Assembly (NCBI GenBank): GCA_023301645.1
Contig: JALZUH010000118.1
Coordinates: forward strand, 1 to 15,327
Direction of reading: 5' to 3'
Length of the DNA stretch: 15,327 bases
DNA from: Akkermansiaceae bacterium
GTDB taxonomy: Bacteria; Verrucomicrobiota; Verrucomicrobiia; Verrucomicrobiales; Akkermansiaceae
Shown here: positions 5,892 through 14,100 of the stretch, piece after piece
Layout of the letters: every line of letters begins with the position of its first letter
How positions within the stretch are numbered: position 1 is the first letter of the stretch
Notes under the pieces: generated by a model
Seen by the model: only the letters and a program-made list of their open reading frames with translations
Databases searched by the model: none
What the model was told of the DNA's origin: nothing
Position numbers and translations under genes: made by a program

Positions 5892-8147
5892 ATGAAGAGA
5901 TCTTCTTTTATTAAACATGTAGCTAGTGCTGCTGTATTATCCTTTTCTACTCTCTCGTGCGCCACTGCCAAGACGGACTTCAATGAGGTGGGTAAGCAGA
6001 TGTTAATTACGCTTCGTAATAATCATTACGAGACATTTGAATTTAACGCAAAGCTGGGGGATCGATTCTTTAATTCTTATCTTAATAGCTTAGATTCTAA
6101 TAAGCAGTTTTTCCTCGCTTCTGATGTGGATGAGCTTCGTAAGAAGTATGGTTCTAATCTCCACGCCTTATTGATCACAGGGAACTCGATGCCAGCGGCT
6201 ACAGAGATCCACGAGGTGTTTTATGCTCGATTAAAGGCGCGTATAGATAACGTGAAGAAGCAGCTCGCTGATGAGGCGTCTTTTTCCTTCGAGAGTGATA
6301 GGGAGGCGGTCATTAGTCGCGAGGATGCAGAGTGGTTTACCACATCAGCGCAGGCAGATGAGTTCTGGAAGGGGCAAGTGGAGCAGGCACTTCTAGGTGA
6401 GGTGCTTAAGCGTGATACTATCGCCAAGCTCGCTCAAGAGCAGGGTAAGGAGAATCCCCTTGATGGTAAGGATTCACCAGGACAGCTCATTGCTGACCGC
6501 TACGAGCGTGTGCTGAAGGCGAAGACAGACTTAACAGAGGAGGAAATTGCAGACAGTTTCTTCGGCGCTATAGCTTCTAGCTATGATCCGCATACCGATT
6601 ATCTGAGCTCGTCGCAAATGGATCGTTTCATGTCGAGTATGCAGAATTCATTTGTCGGTATTGGTGCGATGCTCTCCTCTGAGGATGATGGCTCGACGAA
6701 AATTACCGGTATCATCAAAGGTGGCCCGGCTTACTTAGGCGGAGACCTCAAGATCAATGACCGCATCGTAGGTATCGATACCAATAATGAAGGTAGCGAG
6801 GAGGCGATGGCGGATGTTGTTTTCGAAGAAATCTCTAAGGTAGTCGACTTGATTCGTGGTAAAAAGGGATCTTCAGTGCGCTTTAAGATAGAGCCAGCTA
6901 ATGGGGCGCCGGGTGAGGTGAGCTATATTGTTATAGATCGAGGTGTTGTCGAGCTGGTGGACTCACTGGCTACTGGTGAGCTGATCAATATGAAAGATGC
7001 AGAGGGTAAGGAACGCCGTCTGGGTTATATTAAGTTACCTTCGTTTTATGCTGATTTTAAAAATTATGCCACAGGGTGCGCGCTCGATATTAAAAAACTC
7101 GTTACCCGTCTGGATGCAGAAAAAGCTGAGGGTATCGTGATCGATCTTCGCGGTAATGGTGGCGGCTCGCTTGAGGAAGTTCGTAAAATGACAGGGTTTT
7201 TCACTGGTAGCGGACCTGTTGTGCAGGTGAAGAGTCATACTGGGCAAGTGCAGGTAAAGAACTCTGATCCGAGAGATCCTATTTATGACGGTGCTATCGT
7301 GGTCTTGATCGATAAGACAAGTGCTTCGGCAAGTGAGATTCTAGCAGGGGCACTGCAAGATTACGGCAGAGCGGTCGTAGTCGGAGGCAGCTCTACCTTT
7401 GGTAAAGGCACTGTGCAGCAAATCATGAGACTGGCTAATAAAATGCCCTTCATGTCAGATGCTCGCCGTGCAGGCACATTGAAGCCGACCATTCAGAAGT
7501 TCTACCGAGTATCAGGTAGCACGACTCAGCTTGAGGGTGTGAAGTCTGATATTGTGCTGCCTTCTGTGCTAGAGGCATTTGAAATTGGGGAAGGCTACCT
7601 CGACCATGCATTACCACATGATAATATCAATGCGGCAGCCGACTTTAACCCAGCTCGTAAGAGGAACCTGTTTCTCCCGCAGCTTAGTAAGCTAAGTAGT
7701 GATCGTGTAGCTGCCTCGCAGGACTTCACCTATATTTCTGAAGATGCGACGAGAATGACTGAGCGACGCGTTGAGAATACCATGTCGCTTAACCTTAAGG
7801 AGCGCAGTAAGGAAATTGAGGAGAGTGAAGCTCGTAAGAACATACGCAATAAAGAGCGCCTTACACGCTTCGCAACGATGGCTGATCGCGATAAGGATAC
7901 CTTCCGCTTCTACCGCTTGACCCTCGAGGATGTCGAGGCAAAGGAACTAGTAGAGCTCAACCGCAAGAAGGATGTCGATGAATACATGATCTCAGCTGAA
8001 GATAAAGTAGCTGATCTCGATGAGACTCCAGACTGGCCAAGTGACCTTGATCCTGTGAAGCGCGAGAGTATCTACATCCTCACTGACCTGCTGAAGCTTA
8101 CAGAGCAGGCAGGTGTGACTGGTGCCCTAAAGGCTGACGCTCGATAG
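5892..8147 (+). CDS. prc: Carboxy-terminal processing (tail-specific) protease, S41A family
   Basis: A periplasmic serine protease that cleaves proteins from the C-terminus. The 751-residue product has a hydrophobic export signal in the first 26 residues, an N-terminal helical domain like that of E. coli Tsp, a PDZ domain at about 250-340 (FVGIGAML...GGPAYLGGDLKINDRIVGI), the S41 catalytic domain at about 375-545, and a long helical C-terminal domain (about 560-751). The catalytic dyad by alignment to E. coli Prc is S479 in SASASE (477-482) and K505 in TFGKGTVQQ; the one-residue larger spacing (26 against 25) comes from GGSST replacing GEPT. The signal ends in STLSC (19-23), which fits a lipobox, so it may be a lipoprotein. 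It leads a rightward run with yggS. No Shine-Dalgarno sequence is evident before the ATG. Confidence 0.93.
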   Translation: MKRSSFIKHVASAAVLSFSTLSCATAKTDFNEVGKQMLITLRNNHYETFEFNAKLGDRFFNSYLNSLDSNKQFFLASDVDELRKKYGSNLHALLITGNSMPAATEIHEVFYARLKARIDNVKKQLADEASFSFESDREAVISREDAEWFTTSAQADEFWKGQVEQALLGEVLKRDTIAKLAQEQGKENPLDGKDSPGQLIADRYERVLKAKTDLTEEEIADSFFGAIASSYDPHTDYLSSSQMDRFMSSMQNSFVGIGAMLSSEDDGSTKITGIIKGGPAYLGGDLKINDRIVGIDTNNEGSEEAMADVVFEEISKVVDLIRGKKGSSVRFKIEPANGAPGEVSYIVIDRGVVELVDSLATGELINMKDAEGKERRLGYIKLPSFYADFKNYATGCALDIKKLVTRLDAEKAEGIVIDLRGNGGGSLEEVRKMTGFFTGSGPVVQVKSHTGQVQVKNSDPRDPIYDGAIVVLIDKTSASASEILAGALQDYGRAVVVGGSSTFGKGTVQQIMRLANKMPFMSDARRAGTLKPTIQKFYRVSGSTTQLEGVKSDIVLPSVLEAFEIGEGYLDHALPHDNINAAADFNPARKRNLFLPQLSKLSSDRVAASQDFTYISEDATRMTERRVENTMSLNLKERSKEIEESEARKNIRNKERLTRFATMADRDKDTFRFYRLTLEDVEAKELVELNRKKDVDEYMISAEDKVADLDETPDWPSDLDPVKRESIYILTDLLKLTEQAGVTGALKADAR

Positions 8148-8206
8148 GTGCTTGATGACTGTGTTGTATCATTTTAGCCACGGAGAGTCAGCTATTGCGT
8201 GAAGAT

Positions 8207-8923
8207 ATGTCTAATGACGTAGCGAGTAATTTGAGCGGGATAAAATCTCGTGTTTCTAGTGCGCTACTGCGTGCTGGTCGTGCAGAAGGTGACTGCGAGC
8301 TGCTGGCTGTATCGAAGACTTGGCCAGCTGAAAATGTCGCCGAGGTGCTACGTGCAGGGCAGGCTTCATTCGGTGAGAATAAAGTTCAGGAAGCTGAGCA
8401 GAAAGTCCCTGCGCTCGATGATCTCGTTGCTGGTGAGGATGTCGCTAGTCGGCACTGGCATCTCATCGGTGGATTACAGCGCAATAAGGCACGTAAGGCT
8501 CTGGCTGTGTTCCAAACTATTCACAGCATTGATTCCTCAAAGCTTGCCAAATACACTTCTAATATCGCCCTTGAGATCGGTGTGAAACCTGATGTTTACC
8601 TGCAGGTGGATTTGGCTGCTGAGGAGCGTAAGTCAGGCTTTGCTCCTGAGGTATTACGCCGCGAGCTTGATGAGCTCATGGGATTACAGGGGTTTTCGAT
8701 CAAGGGCTTGATGTGTATTCCTCCTGCCGTGGATACGCCAGAGGAGGCGAGACCGTGGTTTGTCATGCTGCGCGAGCTCCGTGATGAGCTAGAGCAGGCG
8801 AATGGTGTCGCTCTCCCGGGGCTAAGTATGGGCATGAGCCGCGATTTTGAGGTGGCTATTGAGGAGGGATCGAGCATTGTCCGTGTGGGTTCAGCCATTT
8901 TTGGCTCACGTAGCTATCTTTAG
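8207..8923 (+). CDS. yggS: PLP-binding homeostasis protein, YggS/PROSC family
   Basis: A cytoplasmic, single-domain PLP-binding protein with the fold of alanine racemase's N-terminal barrel. Family members buffer pyridoxal phosphate and influence amino-acid and keto-acid pools without a known catalytic reaction. Visible motifs are the PLP lysine K37 in LLAVSKTWP, FGENKVQEA, WHLIGGLQRNKAR, IHSIDS, GLMCIPP, LSMGMSRDFEVAI and VRVGSAIFG. From this ATG the length is 238 residues and the N-terminus (MSNDVASNL) aligns with E. coli YggS (MNDIAHNL). A TTG at 8195 is an alternative: GGAG at 8182-8185 lies 9 nt before it, better placed than for the ATG. It follows prc by about 50 bp and precedes the DUF971 gene by 18 bp, so the three are probably one transcript. 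Confidence 0.92.
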   Translation: MSNDVASNLSGIKSRVSSALLRAGRAEGDCELLAVSKTWPAENVAEVLRAGQASFGENKVQEAEQKVPALDDLVAGEDVASRHWHLIGGLQRNKARKALAVFQTIHSIDSSKLAKYTSNIALEIGVKPDVYLQVDLAAEERKSGFAPEVLRRELDELMGLQGFSIKGLMCIPPAVDTPEEARPWFVMLRELRDELEQANGVALPGLSMGMSRDFEVAIEEGSSIVRVGSAIFGSRSYL

Positions 8924-8941
8924 TAACTTTTTTTAAACATT

Positions 8942-9247
8942 ATGTCAGCAATGCAGCTCGTTCAACATGTCGTCATCGGTAACCAACTCGCCCTTGCGTG
9001 GGCTGATGGTGGCGAGACATTCATTGACCTTAAGAAACTACGCCAAGCTTGTCCTTGTGCAGCGTGTCAGGGTGAGCCAGATGCGATGGGCTTTGTCGTG
9101 AAGCCCAGAGTGGTGCATACTGAGCGCAGCTTTAAGCTGCTGCGCATGCAGCAGATTGGTGGCTACGCGATGCAGATGACGTGGGGGGATAGCCACAGCA
9201 CGGGCATCTATACCTTTGATCTCTTGCGTAGCCTAGGTGATGCCTAG
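8942..9247 (+). CDS. DUF971 domain protein (GBBH-like N-terminal domain)
   Basis: A 101-residue cytoplasmic protein that matches the DUF971 family, the small domain found at the N-terminus of gamma-butyrobetaine hydroxylases and as stand-alone bacterial proteins. The features seen are LALAWADGGETFIDLKKLR (17-35, cited in part), a cysteine cluster CPCAAC (C37, C39, C42) that resembles the family's metal site, a GxAMQMTWGDSHSTGIY segment and the terminal YTFDLLRSL. In other bacteria stand-alone DUF971 proteins are often near iron-sulfur or housekeeping genes; no specific role is assigned here. It follows yggS by 18 bp. A second in-frame ATG lies three codons downstream; neither start has a Shine-Dalgarno sequence. 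Confidence 0.82.
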   Translation: MSAMQLVQHVVIGNQLALAWADGGETFIDLKKLRQACPCAACQGEPDAMGFVVKPRVVHTERSFKLLRMQQIGGYAMQMTWGDSHSTGIYTFDLLRSLGDA

Positions 9248-9300
9248 AGGCTGTGATTTCATCAGAGAAAGGCTGCTGGGCAGTGTTTGCTGCCGCTATG

Positions 9301-9771
9301 TTAGCTCTTTTGACTGCGATTATTGAAGATTTCGGCCGAGAGTTTTTGGCGCTCATCGAAGATTTGCTTCACTTGGCGCTTCACGTAGAGGATGTTGGCG
9401 AGTTTGCCAAAGATGCCGAAGGGCATCACGTAGGTGACGTCGTCAATCATGAGGGTTTTCCCGTCTTTCTCCTCAAAGCGGTGGGTGTGATGCCAGACTT
9501 TATAGGGGCCTGAGCGCTGATCGTCGATGAAGGACTTCCTGTCGTCGATGAAGGTGATCTCGGTGAGCCACGATAGCCAGATGAAGGGGGCGACTTTGAT
9601 CTTATAGGCAATCATCTGCCCCTGATGCATTTCGTCGGCGTCGAGGTGCGTGATTTTGAAACCAATGGACTCGGGGGTCATTTGGTCGAGGTTTCTTGGT
9701 GTGGCAAAGAACTTCCAAGCTTCCTCTAGGCTGCAGTCTAGTAGCTGCTCGCGGTGAATGTGATTAATCAT
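9301..9771 (-). CDS. SRPBCC (START-like) family protein
   Basis: The 156-residue product has the pattern of the SRPBCC/polyketide-cyclase-like superfamily, helix-grip proteins that bind hydrophobic ligands: an N-terminal EEAWKFFATPRNLDQMTP, a central GPYKVWHHTHRFE strand pair and the C-terminal MPFGIFGKLANILYVKRQV helix. That last PFG-x-x-G-x-x-A motif is typical of a subgroup usually annotated only as SRPBCC or ligand-binding. It has no signal peptide. Its start overlaps the upstream TPR-like gene by 8 nt, so the two are translationally coupled with the carotenoid desaturase, and a lipid or carotenoid-related role is inferred from this. Residues FIDDRKS-FIDDQRS look like a heptad duplication, encoded by a 13-bp direct repeat (9521 and 9542). 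It converges on the DUF971 gene with a 53-bp gap. Confidence 0.8.
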   Translation of the reverse strand: MINHIHREQLLDCSLEEAWKFFATPRNLDQMTPESIGFKITHLDADEMHQGQMIAYKIKVAPFIWLSWLTEITFIDDRKSFIDDQRSGPYKVWHHTHRFEEKDGKTLMIDDVTYVMPFGIFGKLANILYVKRQVKQIFDERQKLSAEIFNNRSQKS

Positions 9772-10378
9772 GTGTTGATGTGAATTTACCGTATTTGGAG
9801 TTTGGATTGATTTGGTGGCAGAGCTTTTTTACCTTAGCCGTGTCAGCGTGATGCTCTGCTTTAAAGGTAAGGTAGGTGTAGTAGAGAATAGCTTGGCGTT
9901 CGTTTGTGCTCAGTGAGGAATGGCTAGTAGATACTACAGGGAGTAATGTCTCGAAGTCTGATATTGAGGTAGGGCGAAGCTTGAATCTTTTTGGGGCCTT
10001 GGAGTAGGCAATGGCTCGAACCATGCGAACTCTAGGATTACTGGGAGCAGAGGTGATGGCGGTATCCATGAGCTTTTTACCTTTTTTGAGGTTGCTGAGC
10101 TTGGTTCCTGGCCAAAAGCTTGCCTTAGCACGTAGCGCGTAGGCGCTTCCTAAGTAGGCCTGGGCGAGGTGGTCATTGGGCTTTGCTGCGATGGCGGTTT
10201 CGAACTTTTGGATCTGTGTGTTAATCTCCTTCAGGTCGCCAGTTAGGCATTGGTTATGCCATGCGAGGTAGGTGCTATGAGGCGGCAGCTTACCATGCTC
10301 GCCTGCTGCGTGACTATCCACGAGCAGCACGAGTAATAGGGTGATGATCGTTATTGCGCTGGCGAGGCGCGCAATCAT
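9764..10378 (-). CDS. Small exported TPR-like protein in the carotenoid operon
   Basis: The 204-residue product starts with a strong signal sequence (MIARLASAITIITLLLVLLV, cleavage probably after SHA at 22-24) and is otherwise soluble, so it should be periplasmic or membrane-attached. A single clear TPR-like unit lies at about 60-85 (AIAAKPNDHLAQAYLGSAYALRA), with a second helical repeat near 105-130 (MDTAITSAPSNPRVRMVRAIAY in outline). No catalytic motif is visible and I do not recognise a named family. Its ATG overlaps the desaturase stop by 4 nt (ATGA) and its stop overlaps the SRPBCC start by 8 nt, a tight coupling that suggests all three act together. A scaffold for membrane enzymes of carotenoid synthesis is possible but unproven. 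Confidence 0.75.
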   Translation of the reverse strand: MIARLASAITIITLLLVLLVDSHAAGEHGKLPPHSTYLAWHNQCLTGDLKEINTQIQKFETAIAAKPNDHLAQAYLGSAYALRAKASFWPGTKLSNLKKGKKLMDTAITSAPSNPRVRMVRAIAYSKAPKRFKLRPTSISDFETLLPVVSTSHSSLSTNERQAILYYTYLTFKAEHHADTAKVKKLCHQINPNSKYGKFTSTHD

Positions 10379-11904
10379 CGGGTGGCCTCTGTTAGGATAT
10401 CACTGGCTAGGTCGACGCGCTCATGTTTGTCTCCGTAGGTTTCACAAATCAAATTAGCTGAGATACGAGCACTTTCATAAATAGTGGGTAGTCCACTACC
10501 TGGGTGTGTGCCTCCTCCGACGAGGTAGATGTTATCAAATCCATTGAGCCTGTTTCGGGGGCGCAAGTAGAGCATTTGGTCCATGGTGTGAGCGAGGTTG
10601 AAGGTGGCTCCCATGAAGATGTTATTGCTTTCCCAGCCTTGAGGAGTGATGCAGCGCTCTTCGACGATGTGATCCTTCAGGTCTTTCATGCCTGTTTTCT
10701 CGATGATCTTATCGAGAATGATATTACGATACGCTTCGGGGTCTTCATCCCACGGTGCGCAATTGCGTGTATTGATGGTAGGCACGAGAATGTAGATCTG
10801 AGAGTGTCCTTCAGGTGCTACAGTAGGGTCTGTCACGCTGGAGTTTCTCACATAGATTGACATATCCTTAGAGATGACTTTTTCATCCTGAATGTCGCGG
10901 AGATTCTGGTGGTAGTCATCGGCAAAGATGACGTGGTGGTGCGGCTCTTCTTTGTAAATAGTATCCAAGCCAAGGTAGAGCATGTAAGTAGAGCAGGAGA
11001 ATTTCTTCTTCTTGAGTGACTCAGGTGCTTTGTTCTTTTCGTTGAAGATAGTGCTGCGTGCGTGCGCGTAGTCAGCATTTACGATGAGGTCGTCGCATTC
11101 CATAGTCTCACCATTTTCTAGTGTTACCGTTGCAGCTCGTTTACCATTGTCGCTGTATTGGATATTGGTGACTTCGGAGTTGAGCATGATTTTCCCGCCA
11201 TCTTCTTGGAATGACTTGGCCATACCCATTGAGATGTTGGAAAGCCCACCTTGCACGTGGTAGATGCCGTGTGCGTATTCAATGTAGGCGAGTATGCTGA
11301 AGAGAGCTGGGCAATTCCATGGTGACATGCCGAGATACTTCGCTTGGAAGGTGAAAGCTAGTTTGAGTCTCTCGTCGGTGAAGTATTCACTGAGGACATC
11401 CATGACTGATTTCTTGGTCGCTACATAGGGGAGCGCCTTGAGCATATGTGGCTTAAGGTAGCTCTTAAGGGAGTTGTAGTCACTCTGTAGGCAGGGGAAG
11501 ACCGTTTTGAGCTTAATAGCGTGATCTGCCATGAATCGGGCGTAGTTCTTGGACTCGCCTGGGAATGCTTTTTCGATGTTGGCCATCATGGTTTCATGAT
11601 TGAAGCTAGTCGCCATCGAAATCTCGCCCCACGTCAGAGTGGTCATAGGGTCGAGCTTGATGAATTCCATGTAGTCTTCTGCTGTTTTGCCACATTCGGC
11701 AAAGACTTCATCAAGGGTGAACTTCTGATGCAGGAATGTAGGGCCTGTATCGAAGGTGTAATCGCCAGCCTGTATCGGAGCATTTCGACCGCCGATGACT
11801 GACGCTTTTTCTAAAATAGTGACATCGTAGCCGCGGTGAGCAAGTAGCATGCCACTGGTAAGTCCACCAGGACCGGCACCAATAATGAGGATTTTCTTTT
11901 TCAT
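10375..11904 (-). CDS. crtI: Phytoene/diapophytoene desaturase-family FAD oxidoreductase
   Basis: A flavin-dependent carotenoid desaturase or oxygenase of the CrtI/CrtN/CrtO group. The 509-residue product has the N-terminal dinucleotide fold KKILIIGAGPGGLTSGMLLA (cited to 20) with GAGPGG at 9-14 and the acidic end of the second strand (ILEK, E32), then the GGR motif (38-40), a DTGPTFLH segment, and the C-terminal family signature GGGTHPGSGLP at about 463-473 preceded by NIYLVG. The ATG at 11904 is chosen because it begins right before the FAD fold; a GTG at 11922 is the only longer alternative. The exact substrate (C40 phytoene or C30 diapophytoene) and whether it desaturates or oxidises end groups cannot be read from sequence. 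It is first in a three-gene overlapping operon with a candidate promoter at 12047-12074. Confidence 0.88.
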   Translation of the reverse strand: MKKKILIIGAGPGGLTSGMLLAHRGYDVTILEKASVIGGRNAPIQAGDYTFDTGPTFLHQKFTLDEVFAECGKTAEDYMEFIKLDPMTTLTWGEISMATSFNHETMMANIEKAFPGESKNYARFMADHAIKLKTVFPCLQSDYNSLKSYLKPHMLKALPYVATKKSVMDVLSEYFTDERLKLAFTFQAKYLGMSPWNCPALFSILAYIEYAHGIYHVQGGLSNISMGMAKSFQEDGGKIMLNSEVTNIQYSDNGKRAATVTLENGETMECDDLIVNADYAHARSTIFNEKNKAPESLKKKKFSCSTYMLYLGLDTIYKEEPHHHVIFADDYHQNLRDIQDEKVISKDMSIYVRNSSVTDPTVAPEGHSQIYILVPTINTRNCAPWDEDPEAYRNIILDKIIEKTGMKDLKDHIVEERCITPQGWESNNIFMGATFNLAHTMDQMLYLRPRNRLNGFDNIYLVGGGTHPGSGLPTIYESARISANLICETYGDKHERVDLASDILTEATR

Positions 11905-12040
11905 TTTGAAGGTAAAGCACACCTAGATGAATGAGTAGTCACGAGACAGCTATTTAGCGGGTCACGCAGCAGAATATTCGAGCTGGTGTAATGTGGGAAT
12001 AGAGACGGAGATTACCTGTGTGATCTCAATAAATCTCTAG
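11905..12040 (-). other. Predicted long 5' leader of the crtI operon
   Basis: If transcription starts near 12040, as the upstream hexamers suggest, about 135 nt precede the crtI ATG and contain no convincing ORF. The start-proximal part holds two mutually exclusive pairings: GAGAT at 12009-12013 can pair with ATCTC at 12022-12026 or, as GAGATT, with AATCTC at 12031-12036. There is no obvious Shine-Dalgarno sequence; AGGTG lies 14 nt before the ATG. No known riboswitch was recognised. Confidence 0.3.
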
Positions 12041-12046
12041 GTCCTT

Positions 12047-12074
12047 ATTATGTCACAAGACGAGAAATTCTCAA
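12047..12074 (-). promoter_or_regulatory. Candidate sigma70-type promoter of the crtI operon
   Basis: Reading the minus strand, TTGAGA (12074 to 12069) matches the -35 consensus at 5 of 6 positions and CATAAT (12052 to 12047) matches the -10 consensus at 5 of 6, with a 16-bp spacer. A perfect 11-bp palindrome, GAGAA-A-TTCTC at 12062-12072, overlaps the -35 box and could be an operator. This is the best promoter-like element in the window; its activity is inferred from sequence only. Confidence 0.55.
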
Positions 12075-12162
12075 TTTAAAACAACGATAATGATGAACTA
12101 TCTAGCGTATTTCGTAAAATCATATCAGCCCCTCAGTGCAGGAGTGCCTGAGACAGTGTGTC

Positions 12163-12209
12163 ATAAGAAAAAGCAGGCAAATACTCACCGAAGTATCATT
12201 GCCTGCTTT
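12163..12209 (-). terminator. Intrinsic terminator of the GntR/membrane/TraB set
   Basis: An 11-bp perfect inverted repeat, AAAGCAGGCAA (12170-12180) and TTGCCTGCTTT (12199-12209), is extended inward by ATACT/AGTAT around a small loop, with a two-base bulge. On the minus strand the stem is followed by a T-rich tail (TTTTTCTT, ending about 12163), so it ends leftward transcription coming from the TraB/GumN gene, whose stop is about 55 bp upstream. The minus-strand loop contains CTTCGG, a typical stable tetraloop closure. A weaker A/T hairpin (AGCTTTT/AAAAGCT, 12232-12248) lies between stop and terminator. Confidence 0.85.
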
Positions 12210-12262
12210 GTTGGCCTGTTGGCCCGATGTAAGCTTTTTTTAAAAGCTAATAAGCCTTATGG

Positions 12263-13207
12263 CTACTCTGCAATGCGGGTGAGGGTGTAGCCCGCTTCTT
12301 TGAGGTAGAAGAGGATGCTTGTCTCGGTGCAGTAGTGGGCAGCTCCTACAGCGAAGAAGTGGGAGTTGGTGGGGTTTTCCTGTAGGGTTTTGATGATGGT
12401 TTTGCCCATGCTTTTATCACGCTTTACGAGGATGCTGTCCCATAGTTTTTTCCCGATCTCTGGGTGCTCTCCTTCAGCGATCTCATGAAGGGCGCGATTG
12501 ATGTCTTGATTGATGCTAGCTACGTCACCTTTGATGTAGGAGGCTTTGAGCTTGGCTATATCGCTGACGCCTTCGGCTCTGTTTTGGGCGAGGCGCTCTA
12601 GGCTGTATTTCATGTAGATGACCTGCTCAGGCTCAGTGAGCACTTCGAAGGCTTTGATTTGTGAGCTGGCTTTTTCGAGCGCTAGTATTTTTTTACCAGA
12701 TGCTGTGGCTGCAGCCCAGAGCTTGGCGTCGAGTGCCTTGAGTCCTTTGAGCTGCTCGGGGAGTAGTTCAGGCATGCTGGCTGCCATCCATGTTTTGAGT
12801 GTTTGGAAAGGGGCTGAGGTGAGCTGCGGGTTGATGCGCTGGAGCTCGGCATCGAATTGTGAGGCTAGTTCTTTACCGATGGATTCATTGAGTGATTTAC
12901 CGTCGGTTCTCATAATGAGGGGTGTTATGGCGAGTTGGCTTTCTTTAGAGAGGTCGATCTCGGTGTAGAAGCACTCGGCTGCGTCAAATGCCTTCTGTGC
13001 TACTGGGTGAAGTGTGGATACAGATGGATCGCCGAGGTGGATGGTGCCAAAGAGGTGCACTGGCTTGGTGAGACCCTTACCTGTGACTTTCCATAGTAGA
13101 GCTTGATCGGGGTGGGGTTTGGTATTTTGGGCTTCTACTACTGCTGATGTGCCAAGAATACTGAGTGCGGAGAGGGTGGTGGTGAGTATGAGTTTGTGAA
13201 GGTTCAT
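12263..13207 (-). CDS. TraB/GumN family exported protein
   Basis: The 314-residue product has a signal peptide (about 1-26, ending VVEA before QNT) and then the TraB/GumN fold: LLWKVTGKGLTKPVHLFGTIHLGD (38-60 in outline) with the conserved H57, a central GKKILALEKASSQIKAFEVL segment (cited in 20) and the C-terminal FFAVGAAHYC with H291. Family members are suggested metalloprotease-like hydrolases related to Tiki and to E. coli YbaP; enzymatic action is not established for most. A periplasmic location is predicted. It lies 57 bp after the membrane-protein gene, at the end of a leftward set, and is followed by a strong terminator, so it is probably the last gene of that unit, though its own promoter is possible. 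Confidence 0.87.
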   Translation of the reverse strand: MNLHKLILTTTLSALSILGTSAVVEAQNTKPHPDQALLWKVTGKGLTKPVHLFGTIHLGDPSVSTLHPVAQKAFDAAECFYTEIDLSKESQLAITPLIMRTDGKSLNESIGKELASQFDAELQRINPQLTSAPFQTLKTWMAASMPELLPEQLKGLKALDAKLWAAATASGKKILALEKASSQIKAFEVLTEPEQVIYMKYSLERLAQNRAEGVSDIAKLKASYIKGDVASINQDINRALHEIAEGEHPEIGKKLWDSILVKRDKSMGKTIIKTLQENPTNSHFFAVGAAHYCTETSILFYLKEAGYTLTRIAE

Positions 13208-13264
13208 GTTTTTGCTGAGTTGTTTTTGAGAAAGGGATGATGGGTAATAGGGTGGCTATATGAT

Positions 13265-14083
13265 TTATGGCTGGTCGAATAATTCAGTGAAGTCTGCTGA
13301 AGGTATAGCTCCTTCAGTCATATAGATGTAGAGGGCAACGCTGTATGATCTGAGTATGCTCAGTGAGAAGATCGTGGCGATGAGCGCCATAGCTCCGATA
13401 CTCAAGCCGAGAGCGAGAGCGGAGCTGGGTGATGATAGTGCGACTGCCGTTCCTATGGTTGTCGCTCCAATAAAGAGCATGACCAGAAAGCTTTGAAATG
13501 CTTTTTGTAGCTTCTGCAATCGCTCTAGCTGGATACTATTGAGTATGGTCAGGCAGTGATCGAAAGTATCAGCACTTGAGCTGGAGTATCCTCGAGTGTT
13601 TCCATGTAGTCTGAAGAATACAGAGCTGAAGTATTTCGATATTTGATTAGCCCGCGGGTGCGAGTAACCCTTGGTGTAATAGTAGATGGTGTCCTTTGTG
13701 ATGGGGCTGATATTTCTTACCGTGGTGAGGGCTGTCTGTAGTATGTTTAGCGGCTCATGATTGAAGGCTTTTTTGATACTTAGGCAGAAGGCTCTTAGGA
13801 GCATGCCGTGCAGGATAGTGATTATGGCCACTAGCGGGATGATGAGCCACAATCGTGAAGAGAGAGGATCGATATGAAGGCTTTGATTTGAGGGTGAGGC
13901 AGTGTCTGCGGTGGGCTGAAGTAGCTCAATAAGACCTCCCTGCAAGTGGAAGATATATCCTAGTGCAATGAGAAAGGCGTAGCCTATGACACATGCTATG
14001 CTTGGAAAAATGAAGAGTAGGGGACGCTTTATAAAAAGGGTGATACAGTTTTTAAATAACTGATTGGTTTCTTGATTAAACAT
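13265..14083 (-). CDS. Multi-pass inner-membrane protein of unknown function
   Basis: I do not recognise the family of this 272-residue protein. Four hydrophobic segments are visible: about 20-46, 78-98, 195-216 and 219-246. The first two are separated by a short polar loop (47-77), and a long hydrophilic region (about 100-194) lies between the second and third, containing YYYTKGYSHPR, RLHGNTRGYSSSS and a Leu/Gln-rich helix just before the third segment. No ATP-binding or permease signature is seen. It begins 17 bp after the GntR regulator gene, so the two are almost certainly co-transcribed and the regulator probably controls it. A role as a membrane channel, sensor or envelope-stress component is open. 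Confidence 0.8.
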   Translation of the reverse strand: MFNQETNQLFKNCITLFIKRPLLFIFPSIACVIGYAFLIALGYIFHLQGGLIELLQPTADTASPSNQSLHIDPLSSRLWLIIPLVAIITILHGMLLRAFCLSIKKAFNHEPLNILQTALTTVRNISPITKDTIYYYTKGYSHPRANQISKYFSSVFFRLHGNTRGYSSSSADTFDHCLTILNSIQLERLQKLQKAFQSFLVMLFIGATTIGTAVALSSPSSALALGLSIGAMALIATIFSLSILRSYSVALYIYMTEGAIPSADFTELFDQP

Positions 14084-14100
14084 AATGATGGCGGTGGGGG

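Noticed and set aside
9279..9294. GGCAG-N6-CTGCC hairpin between the convergent DUF971 and SRPBCC genes
   Set aside because: A 5-bp stem in a terminator-like position but with no T-tract on either strand; too weak to call.
9521..9554. 13-bp direct repeat 21 bp apart in the SRPBCC gene, giving FIDDRKS-FIDDQRS
   Set aside because: The protein has the usual family length and the segment aligns without an insertion, so a recent duplication is not needed to explain it.
12090..12290. 66-codon plus-strand ORF
   Set aside because: It runs through the terminator hairpin and into the 3' end of the TraB/GumN gene; no ribosome-binding site or recognisable product.
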